A DNA stretch of 64,000 bases from Erythrobacter donghaensis (GTDB lineage Bacteria; Pseudomonadota; Alphaproteobacteria; Sphingomonadales; Sphingomonadaceae), in NCBI RefSeq assembly GCF_002155425.1, contig NZ_MUYG01000008.1, forward strand, positions 62,001 to 126,000, given 5' to 3'. Both the position numbers and the translations under genes were made by a program. The notes beneath the pieces were generated by a model. That model was not told the DNA's origin. It saw only the letters and a list, made by a program, of their open reading frames with translations, and did not search any database. Positions 1 to 8,580 of this stretch are shown here, piece by piece. Within the stretch, counting starts at the first letter, position 1. The number at the start of each line of letters is the position of its first letter.

Positions 1-495
1 GTCGCGCTGGGCGATGCCATCGACACGGTGGCGGCGGAAGATCGCGGCGGCGCGCGGGCCGAGATCGGTCAGCGCGGCCTCTATCGCGGCGACCTGCTGG
101 CGCGCGGCGATTGCGCGCTCGGGGCCGGGCGCCGGGGCGATATTGTCGGCTAGGCCCGGCTGCGTATCGGCCCAGGCCTTGTCGCGCAGGCGGGACTGGC
201 GCTCGGCACGATAACGATCGATCATCAGCCGGTCGGCGGCCCGCATCATGTAGCCGATGCCCGCCGCCGCCTCGGGATCGGCCGCGCCCGACAGCCGCAG
301 CCACAGCTCATGCAGCAGGTCCTCCGCCGCCTCCCCAGCCCCACGCGCACGCAGAAAGCGCAGCAGCCGGTCGCGCTCGGCGAGAAAGGCCTCCGCAAGC
401 GGGGCGTTGGGGGCGGCGGGCGGTTCGAACACGGGACTCGCGGGGTCAGCATTTGACGGCCCGCTGGCTGAACGCGGGCCGAATGCCGCCCTCAT
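1..495 (-). CDS. ECF RNA polymerase sigma factor, FecI-like (partial, runs off the left edge)
   Basis: The reading frame stays open from an ATG at 495 to the window edge, giving 165 residues with no stop. Region 2 is visible as a short acidic/aromatic block (EDLLHELWLRL), followed by a helix ending in DRLMIDRYR. The start of region 4 reads LTDLGPRAAAIFRRHRVDG, which is typical of iron-stress or TonB-transducer sigma factors of the FecI group. Such genes are usually followed by a FecR anti-sigma gene and a TonB-dependent receptor, which would lie beyond the left edge. The first 25 or so residues are low-complexity, so the start is uncertain. Family assignment rests on motif reading only. Confidence 0.75.
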   Translation of the reverse strand, partial: MRAAFGPRSASGPSNADPASPVFEPPAAPNAPLAEAFLAERDRLLRFLRARGAGEAAEDLLHELWLRLSGAADPEAAAGIGYMMRAADRLMIDRYRAERQSRLRDKAWADTQPGLADNIAPAPGPERAIAARQQVAAIEAALTDLGPRAAAIFRRHRVDGIAQRD

Positions 496-551
496 AGGCA
501 CAAATCAAAGGCCCGAACAGGCCCGAGCAAAAGCCTCGGCGCGCCGCGCGA

Positions 552-1955
552 TCAGCCCTGCTGCGCGAGCCGCATGAGGTTGCCGACCGCCTGCGGCCCC
601 GTCGCGCGCAGCTCCTGCAAGACCGCCACCCGCGCCGCATCGCTGCGGTCGACCCCTGCGGCGATCTTGCCGAACCCGTCGAGCCGGCTGCGGCGAATCC
701 ATGCGCCCAGGCGCTCATCGCCGAACCACGCGCCCTGATTCATGATGTTGACGATGTTGGTGGTGAGGTAGCTCTTGAGATCGTGCGGGAAGGGCACGGT
801 GCGGCACAGAGCGTTTCTCGCGGCATCGTCATCGGGGTAATGCGCCTCGACAAAGGCGATCAGCGCCGCCGAGAAGCATGGCTGCGGCACGCGCACCAGC
901 TGGGGGACGATGCGGTCGCCTTGGAAGATCGGCACGGCAGCGCGCGGCTCGACCGCCGAGGCGGTGCAGTCGATATAGAGCGCACCCGCCACTGCCGGTT
1001 CGCTGCCCTCCTCCAGCATGATCGCGTCAGGCGTGATCGCAGTCACCCGGCCCTTGCGCACCACATTGGTCACGCGCCGCAGCTCGGCGACTTCACCGTG
1101 CGAGATCGTGGCATAGTGGAACATGGTCGGAGTCACGTCCGGGTCGATCCGCAGCACCACGCCCGCCGTTTCGAGCCGGGCGAAGATATCCTCAGGCGAC
1201 GTCCCCTCGGCAAAGGCCCGCATCTGTGCGAGCTGGCGGCCGAACACCGCGTCGAAGAACTCCTCACCCGGCTGGGTGCCGGAACGGTCGATCAGCCAGC
1301 TGTCGCGCGGCTTGATCCACTGAATTGCTTCGGAAGGCGTGCCCATCGCGAGCAACCAGCCGATCGCATCCATCGCGGTTTTGCCCGCGCCGAGCACCAC
1401 GAAGCGCGTGGGCCGCTCGCTTTCCAGCCACAGCCGGGGGAGCGCACCGGGGGGCACCATCCTGACGCCCTCCTCCACCGCGAAGCGCGGAGTGTGGTTG
1501 GCGGGAATGACCGGGCTGTTGTGGGTGGTGTCGACCGTCTTGCGGCGCACCGTGATCGCCGTCTCCTCGCCCGACATCAGCGACACCGCCCGGCCATCGC
1601 CGCGCCACTCGGTCATCGGCAGATAGGTCACCCGGCCCGAAGCCAGCAGGCTCTGGCGCATCACGCGGTCATAGTAGCCGCTCACCTCCGCGCCAGACGC
1701 GAGTTCGTAGAGCCCCGCGTTGACGCCGTGCGTGTCCTTGCGATTGGCGCCCAGCGGCAGCGAGTTCACCCCGTAAAAGGCCGAGGGCTGGTGCAAAGCA
1801 ACGAAGCCATAGGCATCGTTCCAGTGCCCGCCGGGCCGCGACTGCCGGTCGATGATCGTGATATGGGCATCGCTCTCGGCGAGGAGCGTGTCGGCAAAGG
1901 CCATTCCCACTGCGCCAGCGCCGATGACGAGATAGTCGGTTTCAAGGGACGTCAC
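552..1955 (-). CDS. FAD/NAD(P)-binding oxidoreductase (flavin monooxygenase-like)
   Basis: This is a 467-residue two-dinucleotide-binding-domain flavoprotein. The N-terminal FAD Rossmann motif is VIGAGAVG (G12, G14, G17). A second nucleotide-binding motif, VVLGAGKTAMDA, lies near residues 186-197, as in flavin-containing monooxygenases and related NAD(P)H-dependent oxidoreductases. There is no signal peptide or membrane segment, so it should be cytosolic. It is divergent from a TetR gene, with a strong palindrome in the 113-bp gap, so it is probably the regulator's target. The substrate cannot be read from the sequence; oxidation of a small hydrophobic or xenobiotic compound is the usual role of such pairs (inference). 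Confidence 0.8.
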   Translation of the reverse strand: MTSLETDYLVIGAGAVGMAFADTLLAESDAHITIIDRQSRPGGHWNDAYGFVALHQPSAFYGVNSLPLGANRKDTHGVNAGLYELASGAEVSGYYDRVMRQSLLASGRVTYLPMTEWRGDGRAVSLMSGEETAITVRRKTVDTTHNSPVIPANHTPRFAVEEGVRMVPPGALPRLWLESERPTRFVVLGAGKTAMDAIGWLLAMGTPSEAIQWIKPRDSWLIDRSGTQPGEEFFDAVFGRQLAQMRAFAEGTSPEDIFARLETAGVVLRIDPDVTPTMFHYATISHGEVAELRRVTNVVRKGRVTAITPDAIMLEEGSEPAVAGALYIDCTASAVEPRAAVPIFQGDRIVPQLVRVPQPCFSAALIAFVEAHYPDDDAARNALCRTVPFPHDLKSYLTTNIVNIMNQGAWFGDERLGAWIRRSRLDGFGKIAAGVDRSDAARVAVLQELRATGPQAVGNLMRLAQQG

Positions 1956-1988
1956 GAACGGCTCCGATCCTGGGTTGGATGATTCGAT

Positions 1989-2012
1989 TTACAATGTAAA
2001 TTTACACTGTAA
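1989..2012. promoter_or_regulatory. 24-bp palindromic operator between the oxidoreductase and tetR
   Basis: Two copies of TTACANTGTAA (1989-1999 and 2002-2012) lie 13 bp apart. The whole 24-bp block equals its own reverse complement except at one symmetric pair of positions. It sits between the divergent starts at 1955 and 2069. A doubled inverted repeat of this kind is what two TetR dimers typically occupy. Autoregulation plus control of the oxidoreductase is the simple reading (inference). Confidence 0.75.
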
Positions 2013-2068
2013 GCTTGATCCGTCAAGTGATCGCTGCAAACCTGCCCTGGACTTCGAAAGGCCCCCAC

Positions 2069-2659
2069 GTGTCCCGCCCGCTGACCGACGACGAACTCCA
2101 CGCCTTCAAGGCGCGCCTGTGCGACGTGGCCGAGGGCCTGTTTGCCGAGCGCGGGGCGGAAAATGTCTCGCTCCGCCAGATCGCCGCCGCGCTGGGGGTC
2201 AGCCCGATGACACCCTATCGCTATTTCGCCAGCCGCGACGCAATCCTTGCCGCAGTGCGCATCCGCGGGTTCGCGCGCTTTGCCGAAAGGCTCGAGGCCG
2301 CCCATGCCGACACCCCGGGCGACGGCGCGGCCAAGGCGCTGGCGATGGGGCGCGCCTACATCGCCTTCGCGCTGAGCAACGCCAACACCTACCGCCTGAT
2401 GTTCGAGCATCACCAACAGGAGGACACCGATGACGGCCCGCTGGGCCGCGCCGTGGCCCGCGCCCGCGCGACTCTGTCGGTGATCGGCGACCGCTTGATC
2501 GCGCGCGGCCTGCCCGAAGCCGAGGCCCGCGCGACCGAGGCGCTGATCTGGTCAACGCTGCACGGCGCGGTCGCGCTCGAACTGGCGGGCACCATGCCGC
2601 CGGGGTCGGCTGAGGACACTCTTGCCCTTCTCGCGCGCAGGCTGGCTCCTTCGCGCTGA
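2069..2659 (+). CDS. TetR family transcriptional regulator
   Basis: This is a 196-residue regulator counted from a GTG start at 2069, which has GAAAGG about 7 nt upstream. A longer reading from a TTG at 2015 would start almost on the operator and lacks a ribosome binding site. The N-terminal helix-turn-helix reads LRQIAAALGVSPMTPYRYF, followed by a helix of the usual TetR type. The C-terminal helical domain (about residues 70-190) should bind the ligand and dimerise; it is of the kind seen in TetR_C/WHG-type regulators. Its divergent neighbour, a flavin oxidoreductase, is the likely target through the palindrome at 1989-2012. The ligand is unknown. Confidence 0.88.
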   Translation: MSRPLTDDELHAFKARLCDVAEGLFAERGAENVSLRQIAAALGVSPMTPYRYFASRDAILAAVRIRGFARFAERLEAAHADTPGDGAAKALAMGRAYIAFALSNANTYRLMFEHHQQEDTDDGPLGRAVARARATLSVIGDRLIARGLPEAEARATEALIWSTLHGAVALELAGTMPPGSAEDTLALLARRLAPSR

Positions 2660-2810
2660 CCGCTGTCCGCCTTGCCCTGCCGGGTGGTGGCCTGTTCGTC
2701 GATAACATCATGCGTTTCGTCGTGTGCTGCCCCCACAGCCCGCCGTCCGGTGGTTAGGACAGGGCAACGCGGGGCTTTGTCACAGGTCGCATGGAAATTG
2801 CCTCGGGCCG

Positions 2811-2827
2811 GGTCAAAGCCTTTGACC
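2811..2827. promoter_or_regulatory. Perfect 8-bp inverted repeat upstream of the tldD-like operon
   Basis: The arms GGTCAAAG and CTTTGACC are separated by one base, in the 272-bp gap between tetR and the Tat-signal TldD gene, 105 bp before its start. Its tight symmetry suggests an operator rather than a terminator, because there is no T-run on either side. I see nothing else in this gap: no convincing gene and no clear sigma-70 promoter. Confidence 0.4.
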
Positions 2828-2931
2828 TGCCTCGGCTCCATCGGCCATCATTCCCCCGCCGCAATGCAATGGCAGCCATCGCCTTGGGGAGTGCCCGGGG
2901 GACGAGGCTGGCCCGGTCGGGGAGAATTCAC

Positions 2932-4566
2932 GTGGACAGACGGGACTTTTTGGCGCTCAGCACCTTCTTCACGGGCGCTGCGCTTTCACCCTCGATCTTC
3001 GGCAAGGCGATTGCGGCTGAGCAATTGCAGGACCGGATCGACATCGCCGTGAAGAAAAGCCTCGCCGATGCGGCGCTGGCTGCGGCGACGAGCGCGGGGG
3101 CAAGCTACTGCGACGTGCGCGTAGGCCGCTATCTGCGCCAGTTCGTCATCACCCGCGAACGCAATGTCGAGAACATCGTCAACACCGAAAGCACCGGCAC
3201 CGGCGTGCGCGTGATCGCAGACGGGGCATGGGGCTTTGCCGCGACCGACGTGATGACCGAGGACGCGGTCGCCGCCGCCGCCCGGCAGGCGACCGCGATC
3301 GCCAAGGCCAATGCCCGCATCCAGACCAGCGCCGTCCAGCTTGCCCCCACTCCGGGCGTGGGTGAGGTCAACTGGCGCACTCCGATCAAGAAAAACGCGA
3401 TGGAAGTGCCAATCGCCGACAAGGTCGCGCTGCTGATGGATGTGAACGATTCGGCGCTGAACGCCGGGGCGAGCTTCGTCAATTCGCTGCTGTTCCTCGT
3501 CAACGAGCAGAAATATTTCGCCTCGACCGACGGTTCCTACATCGATCAGGACGTGCACCGCATCTGGGCGCCGATCACCGTCACCGCGGTCGATACCACC
3601 ACCGGCAAGTTCCGCTCACGCGAGGGGCTTTCGGCGCCGATGGGGCTGGGCTGGGAATACATGGACGGGCGGGCCGAGGACAAGTTCGTGCTGTCGAACG
3701 GCCTCACCACCTACGGCATGTCCTACGACATGAAGGAAGACGCGATCGCCGCCGCGAACGAGGCGCAGGCCAAGCTCAAGGCGCCTTCGGTCAAGCCGGG
3801 CAAGTATGACCTCGTGCTCGATCCCAATCACCTCGGCCTGACGATCCACGAAAGCGTCGGCCACCCGCTCGAGCTTGACCGCGTGCTGGGTTACGAGGCG
3901 AATTACGCCGGCACCAGCTTCGCGACGATGGACAAGCGCGACGAGGGCTTCAAATACGGCAGCGACATCGTCAACCTGTTTGCCGACAAGACCCAGGTCG
4001 GCAGCCTCGGCGCGGTCGGTTACGACGACGAAGGCGTGAAGACCAAGCGCTGGGATCTCATCAAGGACGGCGTGCTGGTCGATTACCAGACGATCCGCGA
4101 TCAGGCGCATATCGTCGGCAAGAACGAGTCCGACGGGTGCTGCTATGCCGACAGCTGGTCATCGGTGCAGTTCCAGCGCATGGCCAACGTCAGCCTCGCC
4201 CCCGGCAAGACCAAGATGAGCCCCGAAGACATGATCGCAGGGGTCGAAAACGGCATCTACATCGCCGGGCGCGGCAGCTTCTCGATCGACCAGCAGCGCT
4301 ACAACGCGCAGTTCGGCGGGACGGTGTTCTACGAGATCAAGAACGGCAAGCTTGGCCCCATGATCGAGGACGTCGCCTACCAGATGCGAACCCCCGAATT
4401 CTGGGGCTCCTGCTCTGCCATCTGCGACGAGACTGACTATCGCATGTTCGGCTCCTTCTTCGACGGCAAAGGCCAGCCAAGCCAGATTTCGGCGGTGAGC
4501 CACGGCTCTTCGACCACCCGTTTCGACGGGATCAACGTCATCAACACCGCCCGGTCGCTGGGCTGA
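2932..4566 (+). CDS. TldD-like metallopeptidase with a Tat signal peptide
   Basis: The start is a GTG at 2932 with GGGGAG 8 nt upstream, giving 544 residues; upstream in-frame codons have no ribosome binding site. The product opens with DRRDFLAL and a hydrophobic stretch, a twin-arginine (Tat) signal. The zinc motif HESVGHPLE is at about H306-E307 to H311, as in TldD. Cysteines at about 494 and 498 could supply the third zinc ligand, since E. coli TldD uses a C-terminal Cys. TldD pairs with TldE to clip modified or unfolded peptides, and E. coli TldD (481 residues) is cytosolic. A Tat-exported version is unusual. It heads an operon with tldE, DUF4159, moxR and Bat-type genes. Confidence 0.88.
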   Translation: MDRRDFLALSTFFTGAALSPSIFGKAIAAEQLQDRIDIAVKKSLADAALAAATSAGASYCDVRVGRYLRQFVITRERNVENIVNTESTGTGVRVIADGAWGFAATDVMTEDAVAAAARQATAIAKANARIQTSAVQLAPTPGVGEVNWRTPIKKNAMEVPIADKVALLMDVNDSALNAGASFVNSLLFLVNEQKYFASTDGSYIDQDVHRIWAPITVTAVDTTTGKFRSREGLSAPMGLGWEYMDGRAEDKFVLSNGLTTYGMSYDMKEDAIAAANEAQAKLKAPSVKPGKYDLVLDPNHLGLTIHESVGHPLELDRVLGYEANYAGTSFATMDKRDEGFKYGSDIVNLFADKTQVGSLGAVGYDDEGVKTKRWDLIKDGVLVDYQTIRDQAHIVGKNESDGCCYADSWSSVQFQRMANVSLAPGKTKMSPEDMIAGVENGIYIAGRGSFSIDQQRYNAQFGGTVFYEIKNGKLGPMIEDVAYQMRTPEFWGSCSAICDETDYRMFGSFFDGKGQPSQISAVSHGSSTTRFDGINVINTARSLG

Positions 4567-4589
4567 GCTGCGCGCGAGGAGAGACAGAC

Positions 4590-5912
4590 ATGAGCATTCT
4601 GACAGAAGCGCAGGCCAAGGCCATTCTCGACAAGGTGATCGCCTTTTCGACCGCTGACGAAATCAGCGCGCAGATCGGTGGCGGGATCAGCGGCAATGTC
4701 CGCTTTGCCCGCAACGATATCTCCACCTCGGGGATCGTCGACAGCACATCGCTGGGCGTGCAGGTCGCCTTCGGCAAGCGGGTGGGCACGGCCTCGATCA
4801 ACCAGTTCGACGATGCCTCGCTTGAACGCGTGGTGCGCCGGGCGGAGGATCTGGCGCGGCTGGCTCCGGAAAACCCGGAATTCATGCCCGCGGTCGCCAA
4901 GCAGACCTACACCCCGACCGACACCTACAGCGCCGCCACCGCCGCGCTGACCGCCGAGGCGCGGGCCAAGATCGCCGAAGCCTCGATCCTGCCCTGCCGT
5001 GAGCGCGGGCTGATTGCGGCGGGCTTCCTCGAAGACGGCGCGAGCTTCTTCGCCCATGCCAATTCCAACGGCAATTTCGGCTATCAGCAGTCGACCGTCG
5101 CCGACTACACCTGCACCGTGCGCACCGAAGACGGCCGCGGATCGGGCTGGGTGGCGAGCAACGTGCAGGACGTGAGCGAGCTTAATGCCGGCGACGACGT
5201 GCAGATCGCGATGCGCAAGGCCGCTGCCTCGGTCGAAGCGCAGGCGCTGGAACCGGGCAAGTACACCGTCATCCTCGAACCGGCGGCGGCTTCGGGCCTC
5301 ATCAGCTTCATGATGAATTTCTTCAGCGCACGCTCGGCGGATGAGGGCCGCAGCTTCCTGTCGAAGCAGGGCGGCGGCAACAAGCTCGGCGAACAGATCA
5401 TGGACCCGCGGGTGATGATCTACACCGATCCCGCCCACCCCGGCGTGCCCGCCATGCCGTGGGACGACGACGGCTTGCCGCGCGAAAAGACGATGATCAT
5501 CGACGCGGGCAAGGTCGCCAACCTGCAATACTCGCGCTACTGGGCGAACAAGCAGGGCAAGCCCGAGACTGCCGGTTGGGGCAACACGATCATGGAAGGC
5601 GGCACCAAGTCGACCTCCGAACTGATCGCGGGCACCGATCGCGGCATTCTGGTGACGCGCACCTGGTACATCCGCATGGTCGATCCGCAGGCCGTGCTGC
5701 TCACCGGCCTCACACGCGACGGCACCTTCTACATCGAGAACGGGCAGCTGAAATATCCGATCAAGAACTTCCGCTTCAACGAAAGCCCGGTGATCATGCT
5801 CAACAATATCGAGGAACTGGGCCGTTCGGTCCGGGTCGAGGATGGCAGCATGATGGTTCCGGCGATGAAGCTGCGGGACTTCACCTTCACCTCGCTGTCG
5901 GACGCTGTCTGA
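4590..5912 (+). CDS. TldE/PmbA-like partner subunit
   Basis: This 440-residue PmbA/TldE-family protein starts 23 bp after the tldD-like gene, with a GAGGAGAGA ribosome binding site. Where TldD carries HExxxH, this protein reads ILEPAAASGLISF, so the zinc site is absent, as expected of the TldE subunit. The C-terminal part (GILVTRTWYIRMVDPQ, then IEELGRSVRVEDG) is typical of the family. TldE forms the other half of the TldD/TldE cage and helps thread peptides to TldD. No signal peptide is visible (MSILTEAQ...), although its partner has a Tat signal. Either it travels with TldD as a folded complex or the two do not meet. Confidence 0.88.
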   Translation: MSILTEAQAKAILDKVIAFSTADEISAQIGGGISGNVRFARNDISTSGIVDSTSLGVQVAFGKRVGTASINQFDDASLERVVRRAEDLARLAPENPEFMPAVAKQTYTPTDTYSAATAALTAEARAKIAEASILPCRERGLIAAGFLEDGASFFAHANSNGNFGYQQSTVADYTCTVRTEDGRGSGWVASNVQDVSELNAGDDVQIAMRKAAASVEAQALEPGKYTVILEPAAASGLISFMMNFFSARSADEGRSFLSKQGGGNKLGEQIMDPRVMIYTDPAHPGVPAMPWDDDGLPREKTMIIDAGKVANLQYSRYWANKQGKPETAGWGNTIMEGGTKSTSELIAGTDRGILVTRTWYIRMVDPQAVLLTGLTRDGTFYIENGQLKYPIKNFRFNESPVIMLNNIEELGRSVRVEDGSMMVPAMKLRDFTFTSLSDAV

Positions 5913-5940
5913 CGGTGCATCATGAACGGGCGCGGGTCAC

Positions 5941-6672
5941 ATGAGCCACAGCGGCATGACCCGCGCCGGTTTCCTGAAGCTGCTTGGCGGCGCGATCGCG
6001 GGTGCGGCGCTTCCCGGTCCGCTGGCCGCCCTGCGCGCGGGCGGGCCCGGCATGGGCGGCTACGACTTCTGGTTCACGCGGCTCAAGTACAATTCGGGCG
6101 ACTGGGACGTCGACCAGCGGATGCCCGCCAACCTCATCACGTCACTGATCGATTACACCTCCCTGCGGGTCGATCCCAAGGAGCACGTCGTCGACCTCGC
6201 CGACCCCCGGATGCTCGCCGCGCCCTTCTGCTATCTCGCCGGGCACAAGGCGGTTGAATTCTCCGACGCGGAACGCCGCAATTTCGAACGCTATGTGAGG
6301 AACGGCGGCTTTGTCTTCGTGGATGATTGCAACCACGACATCGACGGGCTGTTCGCCAAGTCCTTCGAAAGCCAGATGGGCCGCATCTTCGGCGGCGATG
6401 CGCTGAAGAAACTGCCGAACACCCACCCGCTCTATTCGAGCTTCTTCACATTCGACGGCCCGCCTGCGACGTCATTTGAACTCAACGGATGGGGCGATGA
6501 CCTCATTCACGATTACCTCAAGGGCATTACCATCAATGGCCGGCTGGGCCTGCTCTACAGCAACAAGGATTACGGCTGCGAGTGGGACTACGACTGGCGC
6601 AACAAGCGTTTTCTGGCCGAGGACAACACCCGCTTCGGGGTCAACATCATCATGTATGCGCTGAGCAATTGA
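5941..6672 (+). CDS. DUF4159 domain protein, probably exported
   Basis: The 243-residue product has an N-terminal hydrophobic leader (TRAGFLKLLGGAIAGAALPG) that resembles a Tat or Sec signal but has only one arginine before the FLK. The rest matches the DUF4159 pattern: FWFTRLKYNSGDWDVD at about residues 42-57, then GGFVFVDDCNHD at about 122-133, and a closing NIIMYALSN. DUF4159 domains have a flavodoxin/GATase-like fold and are usually found next to MoxR, DUF58 and BatA genes, as here. The function is unknown. It lies 28 bp after tldE and 14 bp before moxR, so it is almost certainly co-transcribed with both. Confidence 0.8.
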   Translation: MSHSGMTRAGFLKLLGGAIAGAALPGPLAALRAGGPGMGGYDFWFTRLKYNSGDWDVDQRMPANLITSLIDYTSLRVDPKEHVVDLADPRMLAAPFCYLAGHKAVEFSDAERRNFERYVRNGGFVFVDDCNHDIDGLFAKSFESQMGRIFGGDALKKLPNTHPLYSSFFTFDGPPATSFELNGWGDDLIHDYLKGITINGRLGLLYSNKDYGCEWDYDWRNKRFLAEDNTRFGVNIIMYALSN

Positions 6673-6686
6673 AGGGTTCGCAAGGA

Positions 6687-7670
6687 GTGACGCAGATCGA
6701 ACAGCAGACGGGCAAGCTTGGCGAATTGAAGCACGCGATCGCGACCGCGATCGTCGGGCAGAAGGACGTGGTCGAACAATTGCTGATCGGCCTCCTGGCG
6801 GGCGGGCATTGCCTGCTCGAAGGTGTGCCCGGCCTCGGCAAGACGCTGCTGGTGCGCACACTGGGCGAAGCGCTGAAGCTCGATTTCCGGCGGGTGCAAT
6901 TCACCCCCGACCTGATGCCGAGCGACATTCTCGGCACCGAGCTGCTGGAAGAGGATCACGGCACCGGCCATCGCTCGTTCCGGTTCCAGAAGGGGCCGGT
7001 CTTCACCAACCTTTTGCTCGCCGATGAACTCAACCGCACGCCGCCCAAGACGCAGGCCGCGCTGCTCGAGGCGATGCAGGAAAAGACCGTCAGCTATGGC
7101 GGGCAGACCTACCAGCTGCCCCGCCCCTTCTTCGTGCTGGCAACGCAGAACCCGCTGGAGCAGGCGGGCACCTACCCCCTGCCCGAAGCGCAGCTCGACC
7201 GGTTCCTGCTGCTGGTGCGCGTCGGCTATCCTACCGCCGCGGAGGAGCGCGATATCCTTGCGCTCACCACCGGCAAGGCCGGGGATGCCGTGCCCTGCGT
7301 GATGGCAGCCGAGGACGTGCTGGCGCTGCAAGCGATGGTGCGCGAGGTCTATCTGTCCGACGACCTGCTCGAATGGATCACCACGCTGGTGCGCGCCACG
7401 CGCCCCGGCGATGCGCACGCCCCTGCCGATGTCGCGACCTATGTGCGCTGGGGCGCAGGGCCGCGTGCGGGGCAAGCGCTGGTGCTGTGCGCCAAGGCGC
7501 GCGCACTGCTCCACGGCCGGCTCGCCGCCACGCGCGAGGATATCGCCGCCCTCGCCGCGCCGGTGCTGCGCCACCGACTGCTGCTCAGCTTCGCCGCCGA
7601 GGCCGAGGGCAAGAGCACCGACGACGTGGTCGCCGCCCTGCTCGCGCACCTGCCCCCGCCCGCGGCCTGA
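6687..7670 (+). CDS. MoxR family AAA+ ATPase
   Basis: This MoxR-type AAA+ ATPase has about 327 residues. Walker A is GVPGLGKT, Walker B is LLADELNR, sensor 1 is VLATQNP, and the typical EAQLDRFLL follows. MoxR ATPases act as chaperones that load metals or mature protein complexes, usually with DUF58 and VWA partners. The start chosen is a GTG at 6687 with GAAGGG about 10 nt upstream. A TTG at 6669, overlapping the stop of the DUF4159 gene, is a possible alternative. It sits in the middle of the tldD-tldE-DUF4159-moxR-DUF58-batA run. Confidence 0.92.
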   Translation: MTQIEQQTGKLGELKHAIATAIVGQKDVVEQLLIGLLAGGHCLLEGVPGLGKTLLVRTLGEALKLDFRRVQFTPDLMPSDILGTELLEEDHGTGHRSFRFQKGPVFTNLLLADELNRTPPKTQAALLEAMQEKTVSYGGQTYQLPRPFFVLATQNPLEQAGTYPLPEAQLDRFLLLVRVGYPTAAEERDILALTTGKAGDAVPCVMAAEDVLALQAMVREVYLSDDLLEWITTLVRATRPGDAHAPADVATYVRWGAGPRAGQALVLCAKARALLHGRLAATREDIAALAAPVLRHRLLLSFAAEAEGKSTDDVVAALLAHLPPPAA

Positions 7671-7673
7671 TTG

Positions 7674-8570
7674 ATGGCGCGCGCGCCGCTCACCATCCCG
7701 CCGGAAATCCGCAGCCGGCTGAAGCGGCTGCGGCTGACGACCCGCCGCGACATGGGCTCACGCGGGTTCGGGATGCACGCCAGCCGCAACAAGGGCGCGG
7801 GCCTCGAATTCGCACAATACCGCGCTTACGAGCCGGGTGACGAGCCGCGCCGGATCGACTGGAAGCTGTTCGCCCGGTCGGACAAGTTCTTCGTGCGCGA
7901 GGCGGAGCAGGAAAGCCCGGTCTCGGTCTGGATCCTGACCGATGCGAGCGCCTCGATGGCGCAGGCCGACCGCGCGCGGCCCGATTGGCAGCGCATCGAC
8001 GCTGCCGGGCTGCTCGCGCTGTGCACGGCGCAACTTGCCTTGATGCAGGGCGACCGCTTCGGCTGGATCGCGTTGCGTGATCATGGGCTGGTCGTTGCCG
8101 ATCCGCACCGAGGTCGTGCGCAGTTCGAACGGATGCAGATCGAGCTTTCGCGGCTCGAAGGCGCGGGCGGTTTTCCCGACGCGCACGCCCTCGCGCCGCT
8201 GTGGGAGCGGATCGGCGCGAACGACCTTGTGCTGTTCCTCTCCGACTGTTTCGACGAAGGCGGGATCGCGCTGATCGAGCGGCTCGCCAAGGCCGGGCGC
8301 GAGGTGCTGGCGGTGCAATTGCTGACCGTCGAGGAGCGTGATTTCCCCTTCGATGGCGGCTACCGCTTCCTCGAACCGGAGACCGGCGAGGCGCTGATCG
8401 GTGACGGCAAGGCCCTGCGCGAGGATTTCCTCGCCCGCTTCGCCGCCGCGCGCGCCGCGCTGGCCGAGCGGCTCGACAAGGCCGGCATCCGCCACACCGC
8501 GCTGGTGCTCGACGAGAGCATCGACCGGCCACTCCACGTCTTTTTCGGCCGTGGAGCGCCGCCCCCGTGA
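7674..8570 (+). CDS. DUF58 domain protein (Bat/MoxR partner)
   Basis: The 298-residue protein carries the DUF58 signature YEPGDEPRRIDWKLFAR at about residues 56-72. A VWA-like segment follows, with ILTDASASM at about residues 88-96, similar to a MIDAS metal site. It has no membrane segment. DUF58 proteins pair with MoxR ATPases and are thought to be adaptors between the ATPase and membrane partners. The start is the ATG at 7674, 3 bp after moxR ends. The BatA-domain gene begins 10 bp after it. Confidence 0.88.
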   Translation: MARAPLTIPPEIRSRLKRLRLTTRRDMGSRGFGMHASRNKGAGLEFAQYRAYEPGDEPRRIDWKLFARSDKFFVREAEQESPVSVWILTDASASMAQADRARPDWQRIDAAGLLALCTAQLALMQGDRFGWIALRDHGLVVADPHRGRAQFERMQIELSRLEGAGGFPDAHALAPLWERIGANDLVLFLSDCFDEGGIALIERLAKAGREVLAVQLLTVEERDFPFDGGYRFLEPETGEALIGDGKALREDFLARFAAARAALAERLDKAGIRHTALVLDESIDRPLHVFFGRGAPPP

Positions 8571-8580
8571 CCCCGCAAAC

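Noticed and set aside
783..1982. A 399-codon frame on the + strand opposite the flavin oxidoreductase
   Set aside because: The minus strand has two Rossmann motifs; this frame is Arg/His-rich antisense.
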